Positions 16,123 through 24,726 of a stretch of DNA of 64,000 nucleotides are shown here, in pieces. The notes below the pieces were generated by a model that was not told where the DNA came from, did no database searches, and was given only the letters and a program-made list of their open reading frames with translations. The translations under genes and the position numbers were made by a program. The stretch is taken from NCBI RefSeq assembly GCF_000473045.1, contig NZ_AXAY01000031.1, forward strand, positions 1-64,000, read 5' to 3'. Every line of letters begins with the position of its first letter. Positions within the stretch are counted from its first letter, which is position 1. Source of the DNA: Bradyrhizobium sp. WSM3983 (GTDB lineage: Bacteria; Pseudomonadota; Alphaproteobacteria; Rhizobiales; Xanthobacteraceae).

Positions 16123-17295
16123 ATGAGTGACGCGCTCCCGCCTGAATTTCCGACGCCGCGGGCCCAGAGCCCGCTCCATATCGTGCGTCCGAGGTTTCCA
16201 AGAGCGGAGCAGTTCTTAACCGCTTTTGAGAAGGCGCTGGAAACCGGCCAGGTCACCAACAATTCGCGTTGGGTCGTCGAATTAGAGACGCGTTTGAGCG
16301 AGTATCTTGGCGTCCCGACCCTCGTTTTCTGCAATGGCCAGATCGGCATGATGGCGATGCTGAGGGCTGCGGGAATCACCGGCGGCGAAGTGATCGTGCC
16401 GTCATTCACGTTCAGCGCCACCCCGCATGCTGTCAGATGGGCAGGCGCCGAACCGGTATTTGCGGATATCCTCGATGACCAGACCATGCGCCTCGACCCG
16501 AGCGATGTCGAGCGCAGGATCACGGACCGCACCGTCGCCATCCTCGCCGTCGACGCTTATGGGGTCGCCAGCGACTACGCTACGCTTGCCCGCATCGCCG
16601 AGCGCCACAAGCTGAAGTTCCTTGTCGACAGCGCGCCATCGTTCGGCACGCGCATCAACGGCCAGTTGGTGGGAGGATTCGCGGACGCGCAGATGTTCAG
16701 CTTTCACGCCACCAAAGCCTTCTCGACGATGGAAGGAGGCTGCGTCTGCAGCCACGACGCAGAACTGCTCGCGCGCGTCAAAGCGATGCGCAACTTCGGA
16801 CAAGTCGATGGCGCCGACTGTCACGAGGCGGGCTTGAACGGGAAAATGCTGGAGATATCGGCCATCATCGGCCTCGAGCAACTCAGGACGTTCGAGCAGG
16901 CCATTGCGACGCGCCGTCAGGCTGTCGAGCGCATGCGGATCGGCCTTTCCCGGATTCCTGGCTTGCGCGTCGGACGAGAGCCCGCGGGCGTTCAGGCCAA
17001 CTGGCTATACCTGCCGGTCGTCGTCGACGCCGAGGAATTCGGACTCGACCGAGAGGTGCTGGCATCGGCGCTCGAGAAGCACAATGTCTTCGTTCGGAAG
17101 TACTACAGCCCGCCCTGCCACCACATGACGGCTTACAGCGCGCAGAAGGAGCTGAAATTGGCCGTGACGGAAAGGATCGCTTACAGCGTCATTGCGCTCC
17201 CGGTCTACAACGACATGACCGACGAAGAATGCGATCTCATCGTTGCCGCCATACAGCGCGTGCGCCAATCAGCGCAAAACCGAAGCAAGTCTTAG
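16123..17295 (+). CDS. DegT/DnrJ/EryC1/StrS-type sugar aminotransferase
   Basis: 390 residues. The PLP-dependent aspartate-aminotransferase fold is evident from the substrate and cofactor region GGEVIVPSFTFSATPHAV, the Asp that pairs with the pyridine nitrogen in FLVDSAPSFG, and the lysine in FSFHATKAFSTMEGG that forms the Schiff base. Such enzymes transaminate keto-sugar nucleotides, making the 3- or 4-amino group of amino-deoxysugars. It begins nine bases after a direct repeat and is followed after 57 bases by an epimerase/dehydratase, probably its partner in making a nucleotide amino-sugar. The amino group it installs would be a suitable acceptor for the ATP-grasp ligase of this cluster (inference). 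Confidence 0.93.
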   Translation: MSDALPPEFPTPRAQSPLHIVRPRFPRAEQFLTAFEKALETGQVTNNSRWVVELETRLSEYLGVPTLVFCNGQIGMMAMLRAAGITGGEVIVPSFTFSATPHAVRWAGAEPVFADILDDQTMRLDPSDVERRITDRTVAILAVDAYGVASDYATLARIAERHKLKFLVDSAPSFGTRINGQLVGGFADAQMFSFHATKAFSTMEGGCVCSHDAELLARVKAMRNFGQVDGADCHEAGLNGKMLEISAIIGLEQLRTFEQAIATRRQAVERMRIGLSRIPGLRVGREPAGVQANWLYLPVVVDAEEFGLDREVLASALEKHNVFVRKYYSPPCHHMTAYSAQKELKLAVTERIAYSVIALPVYNDMTDEECDLIVAAIQRVRQSAQNRSKS

Positions 17296-17352
17296 TCGCA
17301 AAAATCAGATCGCACCTTATGCGATGATCCCAAGGACATAGAAGTCGAGCAA

Positions 17353-18381
17353 ATGCAGAAGATTCTTGTGACTGGAGCAGGAGGCTATATCGGCATTCCC
17401 CTGTGCCAGATGCTGGCCCAAAAGGGTTTTTCGGTGGTTGCGCTCGATCGAGGTTTTTTCGGCCGGGATCGATTCATGCAGGCGGCTTCCCATCCGAACA
17501 TCACGCTGCTCGTCGACGACATCCGCACCGTGGACCCCAAGCACTTCGAGGGCATGGATGCCGTCATCGATCTGGCCGGACTGAGCAACGATGCCTCCGC
17601 CGAAATCGATCCCGAGCTGACGATCTCCATCAACCACAAGGGGGGCGCTCGTCTGGCTCGCACGGCCAAGGAGGCTGGCGTTCGCCGCTATGTCTATTCG
17701 AGTTCAGCATCGGTCTACGGCCACGGGCAGGAAGTGGCGCTCAACGAGCACTCAGTCTGCCGCCCACAGACGCTGTATGCCGAAAGCAAGCTGCACGTCG
17801 AGGACGAGCTGCGTAAGCTGCAAAGCGACACATTCGAAACGGTTATACTACGGAACAGCACCGTATTCGGCCTGGCGCCGCGCATGCGCTTCGACCTCGC
17901 CATCAACGTCATGACACTACGCGCCTGGAAAGAGCGTGTTATCTACGTCATGGGAGGCGGCGAGCAGTGGCGGCCGTTCATCCACGTTCATGATGTCTGC
18001 CGCGCCCTGATGCTGGGCATCGAGAGCGACGCGTCAATCGTGTCCGGGGAGACTTTCAACGTCGGCGGCGACGATCTCAATTATCAAATCAAACAGCTCG
18101 CAAACTTTGTCAAAGACATCATTCCGAACATAGTCACCCACACCATTCCGGATGCGACGGACAAGCGAACCTATAATTTGTCCTTTGCAAAGATCATACA
18201 ACGCCTGAGATTCGATCCATCCTCCCGCGTACATGAAGGCATCGTGGAGATAAAACAGGCTTTGGAGCGGGGCGTGGTGAGTGGCGACGATCCCACAACC
18301 CATACACTGGGATGGTACCGTGCCCTGATTGACTGGGAAAAGAGGATCAAGGAGCTGTCGATCGACGGCAAGATCTTGTGA
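17353..18381 (+). CDS. NAD-dependent nucleotide-sugar epimerase/dehydratase (extended SDR)
   Basis: 342 residues with the cofactor motif GAGGYIG, the SSSASVYG active-site strand and the catalytic YAESK. FGLAPRMRFDLAINVM and FIHVHDVCRAL follow; these are characteristic of nucleotide-sugar dehydratases and epimerases. It lies 57 bases downstream of the DegT-type aminotransferase on the same strand. The pair looks like a dehydratase/epimerase plus aminotransferase module supplying an amino-deoxysugar. It is the last gene of the polysaccharide cluster; a hairpin lies between it and the convergent GT39 gene. Confidence 0.88.
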   Translation: MQKILVTGAGGYIGIPLCQMLAQKGFSVVALDRGFFGRDRFMQAASHPNITLLVDDIRTVDPKHFEGMDAVIDLAGLSNDASAEIDPELTISINHKGGARLARTAKEAGVRRYVYSSSASVYGHGQEVALNEHSVCRPQTLYAESKLHVEDELRKLQSDTFETVILRNSTVFGLAPRMRFDLAINVMTLRAWKERVIYVMGGGEQWRPFIHVHDVCRALMLGIESDASIVSGETFNVGGDDLNYQIKQLANFVKDIIPNIVTHTIPDATDKRTYNLSFAKIIQRLRFDPSSRVHEGIVEIKQALERGVVSGDDPTTHTLGWYRALIDWEKRIKELSIDGKIL

Positions 18382-18420
18382 CCGAAATTCCCCGCTGGTG
18401 AAGGACGGAATTTTTTGCCG

Positions 18421-18460
18421 GCCTTGCAGCCCGCACCGCGAGGTGCGGCCCGTTCAAGGC
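18421..18460. terminator. Two-part hairpin between convergent genes, possible bidirectional terminator
   Basis: An inner perfect 7-bp stem (18431-18437 with 18442-18448, loop GCGA) lies within outer arms GCCTTG and CAAGGC (18421-18426, 18455-18460). It separates the converging epimerase and GT39 genes and overlaps the GT39 stop. No T-run is present, so termination strength is uncertain. Confidence 0.45.
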
Positions 18461-19959
18461 AGGAGTTCGGGCGGCGGCGAGCGGTCCAGCACGTCGCCCT
18501 TGGCGCCCTCGAGCAGATCGATCCCGTAGGTCTCGACCACGAGCGGCCCGCGCTTGCGCTGCAGTTCGGCGACGCGCGTCACCTGCGTGAAGAGGTCGTT
18601 CAGGAACGGATGGCCGTCGGGACGCAGCTCATCGACATAGATCAGCTTGCCAGCGAGCAGTCTTGGATCGGGCTCGGGCATGTTGACCCAGCGGATGCGC
18701 TGGTTCTGCTGCACCACACAGCTGCCGCGGGGCAGATAGAAGGCAAGCCAGCCCGTGGTGCCGTAGTCCGGCGTGAGCACACAGGTCGCACCTGCGCGGA
18801 CGCGTTCGGCTTCGATGCCGGCAGCAAGCTCGCGCCAGCCAACGCCGACACTGCGCACGGTCGCATCGCGGCGATAGCCGGATAGCCAGCCCGTATTGGC
18901 CTGCAGGATCAGCGCGGCAAACATCACAATGCCGGTCGGCGCGGCCCAGCGCAGGCAGAAATCCACCAGGCGTCGTGTACGCGGCTTCCACTGCGCGATG
19001 TTGGCTGCGGCCGCGGCGGCGACGACGAAGGGCGGATAGACCGGCGCGAACCAGTTGGCCTCGACGCGGGCATGCAGCGAATGCCAGACGAAATAGGCAA
19101 CGATGGTCCAGAACATCGTCTCGATCAGCACGCGCGAGGCCAGCGCACCGGCCCGGCGCCAGGTCAGCGCATGCAGCCCCATCGCACCGAGGATGAAGAC
19201 AAGCGGGGTTGCGAACGCGATCTGGGTCGGGATCAGCTCGGCAATGAAGACCGGACGGAAATCCTCGATCTTCGCGCGGCCGAGCTGCTTTGCGAACGAG
19301 ACCCAGTGATGATCCGCATTCCAGAAGATCACCGGCGAGAACAGCGCGAGCGCAACGAGGCCGCCGAGATAGGGCCAGGGCGAGAGGAACCAGCGCCGCA
19401 GCTTCGGCACAGTTGCGAGCCAGATCAGGATCGCCGCGCCAAAGAACATCGCGGTGTATTTCGACAGCAGCGCCGCGCCGACGGCAGCGCCGACCGCAAG
19501 CCACCAGACACCGCGACCGGTCTCCAGCACTTTTGCCAGGAAGAACAGCACGAAGCTGGACGCGACCAGCAGCGGCGCATCGGGCGTGACAATCAGAGTG
19601 CCGACGGACGCCATCATCGTCACGTTGAGCAGGATGACGCTGGTCGCCGCCACACGCGCGCCGCCGAACAGGATCGCGGCCGAGCGATAGATCGCATAGC
19701 TCATCGGCAGCGCGAGCAGGATCGAGACCAGACGGACGCCGAGCTCGGTATCGCCGGCGATCATGGTGCCGGCGCGGATGACGTAAGCCACCATCGGCGG
19801 GTGGTCGTAGTAACCGCCCGCCAGGTTCTTCGACCACATCCAGTAATAGGCTTCGTCGAAAGTGATCGGCGTGAAGGCGGCCGCAACCAGCCGCAATACG
19901 ACCAGCACAAGGATCACCAGCGCCGTATTGCGGACGATCCGCGCGTCAGCCCCGCCCAT
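18454..19959 (-). CDS. GT39/ArnT-like membrane glycosyltransferase
   Basis: 501 residues with many hydrophobic segments. The N-terminal FDEAYYWMWSKNLAGGYYDHPP carries the acidic catalytic motif at the first periplasmic loop of GT39/GT83 enzymes (protein mannosyltransferase and ArnT families). These enzymes move a sugar from a polyprenyl-phosphate carrier to an acceptor outside the cytoplasmic membrane. It starts 30 bases after the stop of the GT2-GtrA gene, which would make the polyprenyl-phosphate sugar donor, so the two form a logical operon. The acceptor could be lipid A, a glycolipid or a protein; context does not decide. Confidence 0.88.
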   Translation of the reverse strand: MGGADARIVRNTALVILVLVVLRLVAAAFTPITFDEAYYWMWSKNLAGGYYDHPPMVAYVIRAGTMIAGDTELGVRLVSILLALPMSYAIYRSAAILFGGARVAATSVILLNVTMMASVGTLIVTPDAPLLVASSFVLFFLAKVLETGRGVWWLAVGAAVGAALLSKYTAMFFGAAILIWLATVPKLRRWFLSPWPYLGGLVALALFSPVIFWNADHHWVSFAKQLGRAKIEDFRPVFIAELIPTQIAFATPLVFILGAMGLHALTWRRAGALASRVLIETMFWTIVAYFVWHSLHARVEANWFAPVYPPFVVAAAAAANIAQWKPRTRRLVDFCLRWAAPTGIVMFAALILQANTGWLSGYRRDATVRSVGVGWRELAAGIEAERVRAGATCVLTPDYGTTGWLAFYLPRGSCVVQQNQRIRWVNMPEPDPRLLAGKLIYVDELRPDGHPFLNDLFTQVTRVAELQRKRGPLVVETYGIDLLEGAKGDVLDRSPPPELLP

Positions 19960-19989
19960 ACAAGCTTCCTTGCAAGCGTCCGTGACGCG

Positions 19990-21117
19990 CTATTTCTTGC
20001 GCCAGACGAACAGTCCGGACATCGCGTAATTCCACACCACGCCCATCAGCGCACCGGCAAGGCCCGCCAGCCACCAGATCGGCTCCTGGTCGTAGACCGA
20101 GAAGGCGACGCCGACATTGGCGAGCAGGCCGACGCTGCAGACGATGTAGAACATGATCAGGCCGCGCAGGATCGCAAAGCCCTTCAGCCTCTGGTCGCGA
20201 TAGGTGAGGAAGTTGTTCATGACGAAGTTGGTGGTCATGGCCACGATGGCGCCGGCGGCCTGCGCCTCGGCGAACGGTGCCTTGATCAGCTCGAGCGCGA
20301 TGAACAGCGTGGTGAGATGCACCACGAGGCCGATGCCGCCCACCATCGCGAACAGGATGAAGCGCAGCGAGACGATGTCGTTGGTCAGCTTCGCCAGCAC
20401 CAGGCCGAGAAAATCCAGCGCGACCATGGAATCGAGCTTGCTCTCGCCGTGCTGACGTTCACCGAACGTGTAGGGAATCTCGACCGCGCGCAGATCGCCA
20501 TGCGCAGTCGCGACGAGGTCGAGCAGGATCTTGAAGCCGTGCACCGAAAGCTTCGGCGCCAATTGCTCGAAGCGGTCGCGGCGGACCATGAAGAAGCCGC
20601 TCATGGGATCGGCGATCTCGACCCGGAGCATCTTCCTGGCGACCTCGGTCGCCAGTGCACTGGCGCCGGCGCGCTGCTTGTTGAAACCTTCGCTCTTGTA
20701 GCCCTCGATGTAGCGGCTCCCGACGACGAGCTCGGCCTGGTCGCTTGCGAGCAGCAGCAGCATCTTCGGCAGCTGCGTCTCGTCGTGCTGGAGGTCGGCG
20801 TCGATCACGGCCACATAGGGCGCGCTGGAGGCCAGGATGCCCTCGATGCAGGCGCCGGACAGACCGCGGCGGCCGATGCGGCGGATGCAGCGCACGCGGC
20901 TGTCCTGCTGGGCGAGCGCGCGCACGACGTCCCACGTGCCGTCGGGCGAATTGTCGTCGACGAACACGACTTCCCAGGCGACGTTGGCAAGCGTCGCCTC
21001 CAGCCGCCGGTACAGCACCGTGACGTTGTCGCGCTCGTTGAAGGTGGGGACGATGACCGACAGTTCCGGCCCCTCTTGAGCCTGGCCGTCGACGCCCGGT
21101 CTGATCGCTTCATTCAT
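19990..21117 (-). CDS. Polyprenyl-phosphate glycosyltransferase (GT2) with C-terminal GtrA domain
   Basis: 375 residues. The N-terminal GT2 domain (residues about 15-240) resembles dolichol-phosphate mannosyltransferase: ELSVIVPTFNERDNV, the acidic VVFVDDNSPDGTWDVV, and VAVIDADLQHDE with the DXD. The C-terminal third has four membrane helices of the GtrA/DPMS type, with NNFLTYRDQR and VWNYAMSGLFVWRKK. It should load a sugar from a nucleotide donor onto undecaprenyl phosphate and help move it to the outer face, feeding the GT39 enzyme encoded 30 bases downstream. The fusion of the two functions is normal for this subfamily. Confidence 0.93.
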   Translation of the reverse strand: MNEAIRPGVDGQAQEGPELSVIVPTFNERDNVTVLYRRLEATLANVAWEVVFVDDNSPDGTWDVVRALAQQDSRVRCIRRIGRRGLSGACIEGILASSAPYVAVIDADLQHDETQLPKMLLLLASDQAELVVGSRYIEGYKSEGFNKQRAGASALATEVARKMLRVEIADPMSGFFMVRRDRFEQLAPKLSVHGFKILLDLVATAHGDLRAVEIPYTFGERQHGESKLDSMVALDFLGLVLAKLTNDIVSLRFILFAMVGGIGLVVHLTTLFIALELIKAPFAEAQAAGAIVAMTTNFVMNNFLTYRDQRLKGFAILRGLIMFYIVCSVGLLANVGVAFSVYDQEPIWWLAGLAGALMGVVWNYAMSGLFVWRKK

Positions 21118-21191
21118 GACGGCAGCGTATATCCGCCGCGTCCTGCGATGCCAAGTTCTGGGGCCACCGAGCCGGGGTTTCTCTGGGGAAT

Positions 21192-21208
21192 GGGCCCCAA
21201 AGGGGCCC
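21192..21208. other. Perfect hairpin in the intergenic region upstream of the GT2 gene
   Basis: A 7-bp GGGCCCC/GGGGCCC stem with an AAA loop and no T-tract. The rest of the 258-base gap (21118-21375) shows no recognisable gene. Confidence 0.4.
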
Positions 21209-21375
21209 TAAAATGCCAACGACCCCGGAACGGCGGACCGCGCGTACATCCGGCGCAGCCCAAGCTATTCCAAGGTCGTCCCAGCGCCGGAGTTTTCGCT
21301 CAACGTCGCCGTTACAAGCCAAATGGGAACGACGAAGCCGCTTTGCAAGGGGCAAAAACAGCCTTTTTCAGCCCG

Positions 21376-21582
21376 TTACTGGTTCGGGACTTCCCGGATC
21401 ACTGGGCCCCGCGGCGCGGGTGCCGCTGGGGCTGCGGGCGCCATGGCGGCGGGGGCCGGCTCGACCTTGGCCGGCTTGGGCGGCTTGCCGTACTGCCCGA
21501 TCGGCCCGAAGACGACGGCGACCGCAAGCACGATCGCCGCGACGATCGCGCCACAGATGCCACCTACCGACTCAGACGACAT
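21376..21582 (-). CDS. Small single-span membrane protein with Pro/Ala-rich tail
   Basis: 68 residues. One N-terminal transmembrane segment (GGICGAIVAAIVLAVAVVFG) is followed by a Lys/Pro/Ala-rich tail ending PRGPVIREVPNQ. No family is recognised. The compact size, the clear membrane anchor and a start codon preceded by no competing gene suggest a real but uncharacterised inner-membrane protein with a periplasmic or cytosolic tail. It stands alone between the GT2 operon and the exported protein at 21735. Confidence 0.5.
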   Translation of the reverse strand: MSSESVGGICGAIVAAIVLAVAVVFGPIGQYGKPPKPAKVEPAPAAMAPAAPAAPAPRGPVIREVPNQ

Positions 21583-21734
21583 GCCAACCCGCCCCTGTTC
21601 CAGATGGGCCCAGTCATATCACGGATGAACGCACGGCCGGAAGGGCTTGCCGAATGGGCGAATAGCGAATGGTGAGTAGCGAATAAGGCAAGCGGGTCTT
21701 CTGACCCTATTCGCTATTGGCCATTCGCCACTGC

Positions 21735-22124
21735 CTATTTCGCTGGCGGGCGGCGCTTGACGTAGGCGGTCACGATGTCCTTCTGCGCCGCCTCCACTGC
21801 CCTGTTCGCGGTCGCGAGATGGGCGCCGGATTCGATGTTCGGATATTGCGAGGTGAGATAGTCGAGCAGCGCCACCCGGTAATATTGCCGCTCCGACGGG
21901 CAGGCGCTGGCGACCGAGCGGCCAAAATCCTGCTCCGACAGGTCCTGATTGCTGTCGCGCGAATATTCCCGCGCCAGGCAATGCCAGTAATCGTCGCGAC
22001 CCTGCATGGCGAGCTTCTGGGCGCCTTTCGTATCGTCGTCATCCGCCATGGCAGCGAACGTCATGGCAGCAAACGTCATGGCAGCAGATGTCATCATGGC
22101 GAGCGCCGCTCCCAGCATCCGCAT
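21735..22124 (-). CDS. Exported hypothetical protein
   Basis: 129 residues. The N-terminal signal peptide contains a repeated MTFAA unit and probably ends at about AMA-DD. The mature part is acidic and helical, with two Cys residues (HCLAREYS and ASACPSERQ) that could form a disulfide bridge in the periplasm. No domain is recognised. The signal peptide is encoded partly by a 15-base tandem repeat, so its length may vary between strains. It is divergent from the DUF72 gene with a 104-base promoter region. Confidence 0.65.
   Translation of the reverse strand: MRMLGAALAMMTSAAMTFAAMTFAAMADDDDTKGAQKLAMQGRDDYWHCLAREYSRDSNQDLSEQDFGRSVASACPSERQYYRVALLDYLTSQYPNIESGAHLATANRAVEAAQKDIVTAYVKRRPPAK
22047..22091. 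repeat. Three tandem 15-base repeats inside a signal-peptide coding region
   Basis: Copies at 22047-22061, 22062-22076 and 22077-22091 share CATGGCAGC and differ at a few bases. Each adds five residues to the hydrophobic signal peptide of the gene at 21735-22124, keeping the frame. Confidence 0.85.
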
Positions 22125-22228
22125 CTTGTTCTCCTTTTTGCGCAGATTTCATCGCGAGCTTAGACGGGACACGGCAACTGGCCAATCACTTCTGGTTTGA
22201 ATAGGATGCAGCCCTCCCCTTCCCGTCG

Positions 22229-23065
22229 ATGCGAGATCCTCACGTGGCCAAAGCAAAAACCGCGACAAAAAAATCCGGCAACATCTTCATCGGCATCGGG
22301 GGCTGGACCTTCGAGCCGTGGCGCGGTGTGTTCTATCCGGAGAAGCTGACGCAGGCGAAGGAGCTGTCCTATGCCGCCTCGAAGCTGACCTCGATCGAGA
22401 TCAACGGCACCTATTACGGCTCGCAGAAGCCGGAGAGCTTTCGCAAATGGGCGAGCGAAGTGCCGGAAAATTTTGTGTTCTCGGTGAAGGGGCCGCGCTT
22501 TGCCACCAATCGCCGCGTGCTCGCCGAGGCCGGCGATTCCATCAAGCGCTTCTATGATTCCGGCGTGCTGGAGCTCGGCGACCGCCTCGGACCGGTACTG
22601 TGGCAGTTCGCGCCGACCAAGAAATTCGACGGCGCCGATTTCGGCAAGTTTCTGGAGCTGTTGCCGCGCAAGCTCGAGGGCCGCGCGCTGCGCCACGTGG
22701 TGGAGGTGCGGCATGACAGCTTCTGCACGCCGGACTTCATCGCGCTGATCCGCGAATTCGAAACGCCCGTGGTGTTCGCCGAGCACGGTAAATATCCGGC
22801 GATCGCCGACGTCGCCGGCGATTTCGTCTACGCCCGGCTGCAAAAGGGCAATGACGAGATCAAGACCTGCTATCCGCCGAAGCAGTTAGACGCCTGGGCC
22901 GAGCGCTTCCAGGCCTGGGCCGGCGGCGGTGAACCCGGCGATCTCCCGAAAGTTGACAAGGCCAAGCCAAAGAAGGAACCGCGCGACGTGTTCGCTTACG
23001 TCATCCACGAGGGCAAGGTGCGCGCACCGCACGGCGCCATGGAACTGATTGCGCGGGTAAGCTGA
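22229..23065 (+). CDS. DUF72 (YecE-like) protein
   Basis: 278 residues with the DUF72 TIM-barrel pattern: IGIGGWTFEPWRGVFYPE at the start, SIEINGTYYGSQKPESFRKW, FVFSVKGPRFATN, LGPVLWQFAP and VVEVRHDSF. The function of the family is unresolved. The gene is followed after nine bases by a DUF488 gene, a pairing seen in many genomes, so the two are likely co-transcribed and functionally linked. A GTG five codons in (22244) is an alternative start. The Lys-rich stretch near the C-terminus (KVDKAKPKKEPRD) is typical of alphaproteobacterial members. Confidence 0.92.
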   Translation: MRDPHVAKAKTATKKSGNIFIGIGGWTFEPWRGVFYPEKLTQAKELSYAASKLTSIEINGTYYGSQKPESFRKWASEVPENFVFSVKGPRFATNRRVLAEAGDSIKRFYDSGVLELGDRLGPVLWQFAPTKKFDGADFGKFLELLPRKLEGRALRHVVEVRHDSFCTPDFIALIREFETPVVFAEHGKYPAIADVAGDFVYARLQKGNDEIKTCYPPKQLDAWAERFQAWAGGGEPGDLPKVDKAKPKKEPRDVFAYVIHEGKVRAPHGAMELIARVS

Positions 23066-23074
23066 GGATCATTC

Positions 23075-23536
23075 ATGGCCAGGGCGAAGAAGCTCTTCAC
23101 CATCGGCTACGAGCAGACGCCGCCCAAGGCCGTGCTGGACGAGCTCGAGCAGGCCGGCGTCAAGCTCGTGATCGACGTGCGCGCGGTGACGTCGTCGCGG
23201 CGGCCGGGCTTTTCCAAGAAGCAGCTGGCCGCAGGTCTCGACGAACGCGGCATCGCCTATGTCCATCTCGCAGCTCTGGGCACGCCGAAGGAAGGCCGCC
23301 TCGCCGCGCGTAGCGGCCAGTATGAGGTGCTGGAGAAGATCTACTCAAAACACCTCAAGACGCCGCAGGCCAGAGAGGAGATGGACGAGCTCTCCGCGCT
23401 GGTGAAGAAGGCCGGCCCCGTCTGCCTGCTCTGCTACGAGCGCGACCACACCCACTGCCACCGCCAGATGATCGCGGAGATCATCGAGGAGCGCGATGGG
23501 GTGGCGGTGAAGAATCTGGCGGGACGGCAGGTGTAG
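23075..23536 (+). CDS. DUF488 family protein
   Basis: 153 residues. The family signature is clear: LFTIGYEQTPPKAVLDEL near the start, VIDVRAVTSSRRPGFSKKQL, and the Cys/His-rich CLLCYERDHTHCHRQMIAE near the end, which could bind metal or act as a thiol site. The biochemical role is not established. It starts nine bases after the DUF72 stop. No other member of a pathway is adjacent, so the pair appears to be a self-contained two-gene unit. Confidence 0.92.
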   Translation: MARAKKLFTIGYEQTPPKAVLDELEQAGVKLVIDVRAVTSSRRPGFSKKQLAAGLDERGIAYVHLAALGTPKEGRLAARSGQYEVLEKIYSKHLKTPQAREEMDELSALVKKAGPVCLLCYERDHTHCHRQMIAEIIEERDGVAVKNLAGRQV

Positions 23537-23560
23537 CCTCTCCATCGGCGCCAGACGTAG

Positions 23561-23683
23561 CCGTCATCCTGAGGTGCCGTAGCGAAGCGGAGGCCTCGAA
23601 GGACGACGGCGTGCCACTGACGCTGCGGCACCTCGGCCGCGCATCCTTCGAGGCTCGCAAGGGCTCGCACCTCAGGATGACGG
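23561..23683. repeat. Inverted pair of REP-like palindromes (family B)
   Basis: The left arm begins CCGTCATCCTGAGGTGC and the right arm ends GCACCTCAGGATGACGG, with CCTCGAAGGA/TCCTTCGAGG further in. It lies between the convergent DUF488 and PhzF genes. The same consensus recurs at 32002-32104, where it has become part of a coding sequence. Confidence 0.85.
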
Positions 23684-23691
23684 GTCCAGAT

Positions 23692-24606
23692 TTACCCCTC
23701 TCCTGCCAGCCGAAACGTCCCCTCCATCACCGGCACGCAGCTGCCGCCGACATGGGCGGAGACGATTTTGCCGTCCTGCTTGCGCACGCGGGTCCGGAGG
23801 ATGCTGGGCCGGCCCATGTCAAAACCCTGGCCGACCGTGAGCTTCAATTCGCCGTCGCGCGTGGGATCGAGATCGGCGAACAGCGCGGCGGCCGCGACCG
23901 TCGCGCTGCCGGTGGCGGGGTCCTCTGTGAGGCCGCTGGCGCCGCGCATGAACATCCGCGCCTGCCGCTCGCAAGGCGCTTCGGCTGCAGGCACGTCGCG
24001 TGTATAGAACCACACCGAGCGGGCGCCGTCACGCGGCAAGACCCTGCCATAGGCCACAGCATCGGGCCGAGCCCGCTTCAGCGCCTCGCGCGAATGCAGC
24101 TCCATCACCAGAAACGCGTTTCCGACGGTGACGATTTGCGGCGCATGGTTGTCGGTCTTGATGTCCTCTGCACTGAGCGAGATGCAGCTCGCGGCTTCCG
24201 CGGCAGACAATTGCGACAGCCGCGCCAGAGGCTGCGGCGCGGTGAGCTCGGTCCCGACCACCCGGCCCTGCTCTCTCGCGATCTCGACCGGCACGAGCCC
24301 GGCCTTCTCCTCGAACAGCAGGCGCGGCTTCGGCTCCTTCGCCAGCGAGGCCAGCACGAAAGCGGTGCCGACATTGGGATGGCCGGCAAAGGCAATCTCC
24401 AGCACCGGCGTGAAGATGCGCACCTCGGCGTCGTTGGCCTTATCGCGCGGCGGCAGCACGAAGGTCGTCTCGGAATAGTTGAACTCGGTCGCGATCGCCT
24501 GCATCTCACGCGTGGAGAGCCCAGCGGCATCAAGCACCACGGCAAGCTGGTTGCCGCCGAAGGCGCGGTCGGTGAACACGTCGACGGTGATGTAGCGGCG
24601 CTGCAT
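23692..24606 (-). CDS. PhzF-family isomerase-like protein
   Basis: 304 residues beginning with the family hallmark ITVDVFTDRAFGGNQLAVVLDA. FNYSETTFVLPP carries the conserved catalytic Glu, EIAFAGHPNVGTAFVL the GHP motif, and GLTEDPATGSATVAAAALFAD the second half-barrel signature. PhzF acts in phenazine synthesis as an isomerase; most chromosomal homologues, including ones like this without other phz genes nearby, have unknown substrates. It lies 120 bases downstream of the amidohydrolase on the same strand, so transcription with that operon is possible. Length is normal. Confidence 0.93.
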   Translation of the reverse strand: MQRRYITVDVFTDRAFGGNQLAVVLDAAGLSTREMQAIATEFNYSETTFVLPPRDKANDAEVRIFTPVLEIAFAGHPNVGTAFVLASLAKEPKPRLLFEEKAGLVPVEIAREQGRVVGTELTAPQPLARLSQLSAAEAASCISLSAEDIKTDNHAPQIVTVGNAFLVMELHSREALKRARPDAVAYGRVLPRDGARSVWFYTRDVPAAEAPCERQARMFMRGASGLTEDPATGSATVAAAALFADLDPTRDGELKLTVGQGFDMGRPSILRTRVRKQDGKIVSAHVGGSCVPVMEGTFRLAGEG

Positions 24607-24726
24607 GCAAAATCCTCACGCAAATGGCGGCCGCGGCCGGCCGCCTCGCGCAGCACTCTACAAGCCCGCAACATCGCCCGTCATGCCCCAAAATTCGGAG
24701 CAATCGGAGCAATCGCGGATGACGGA

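Noticed and set aside
7956..18381. Calling the polysaccharide cluster a genomic island with defined ends
   Set aside because: Some genes look less GC-rich than their neighbours and a palindrome pair lies at one end, but no integrase, tRNA target or direct repeats at the borders were found, and composition was not computed.
19072..21675. 867-codon open frame on the plus strand
   Set aside because: It lies antisense to the GT39 and GT2-GtrA genes, is dominated by Arg/His/Asp/Gln and has no recognisable domain. High GC content leaves long shadow frames.
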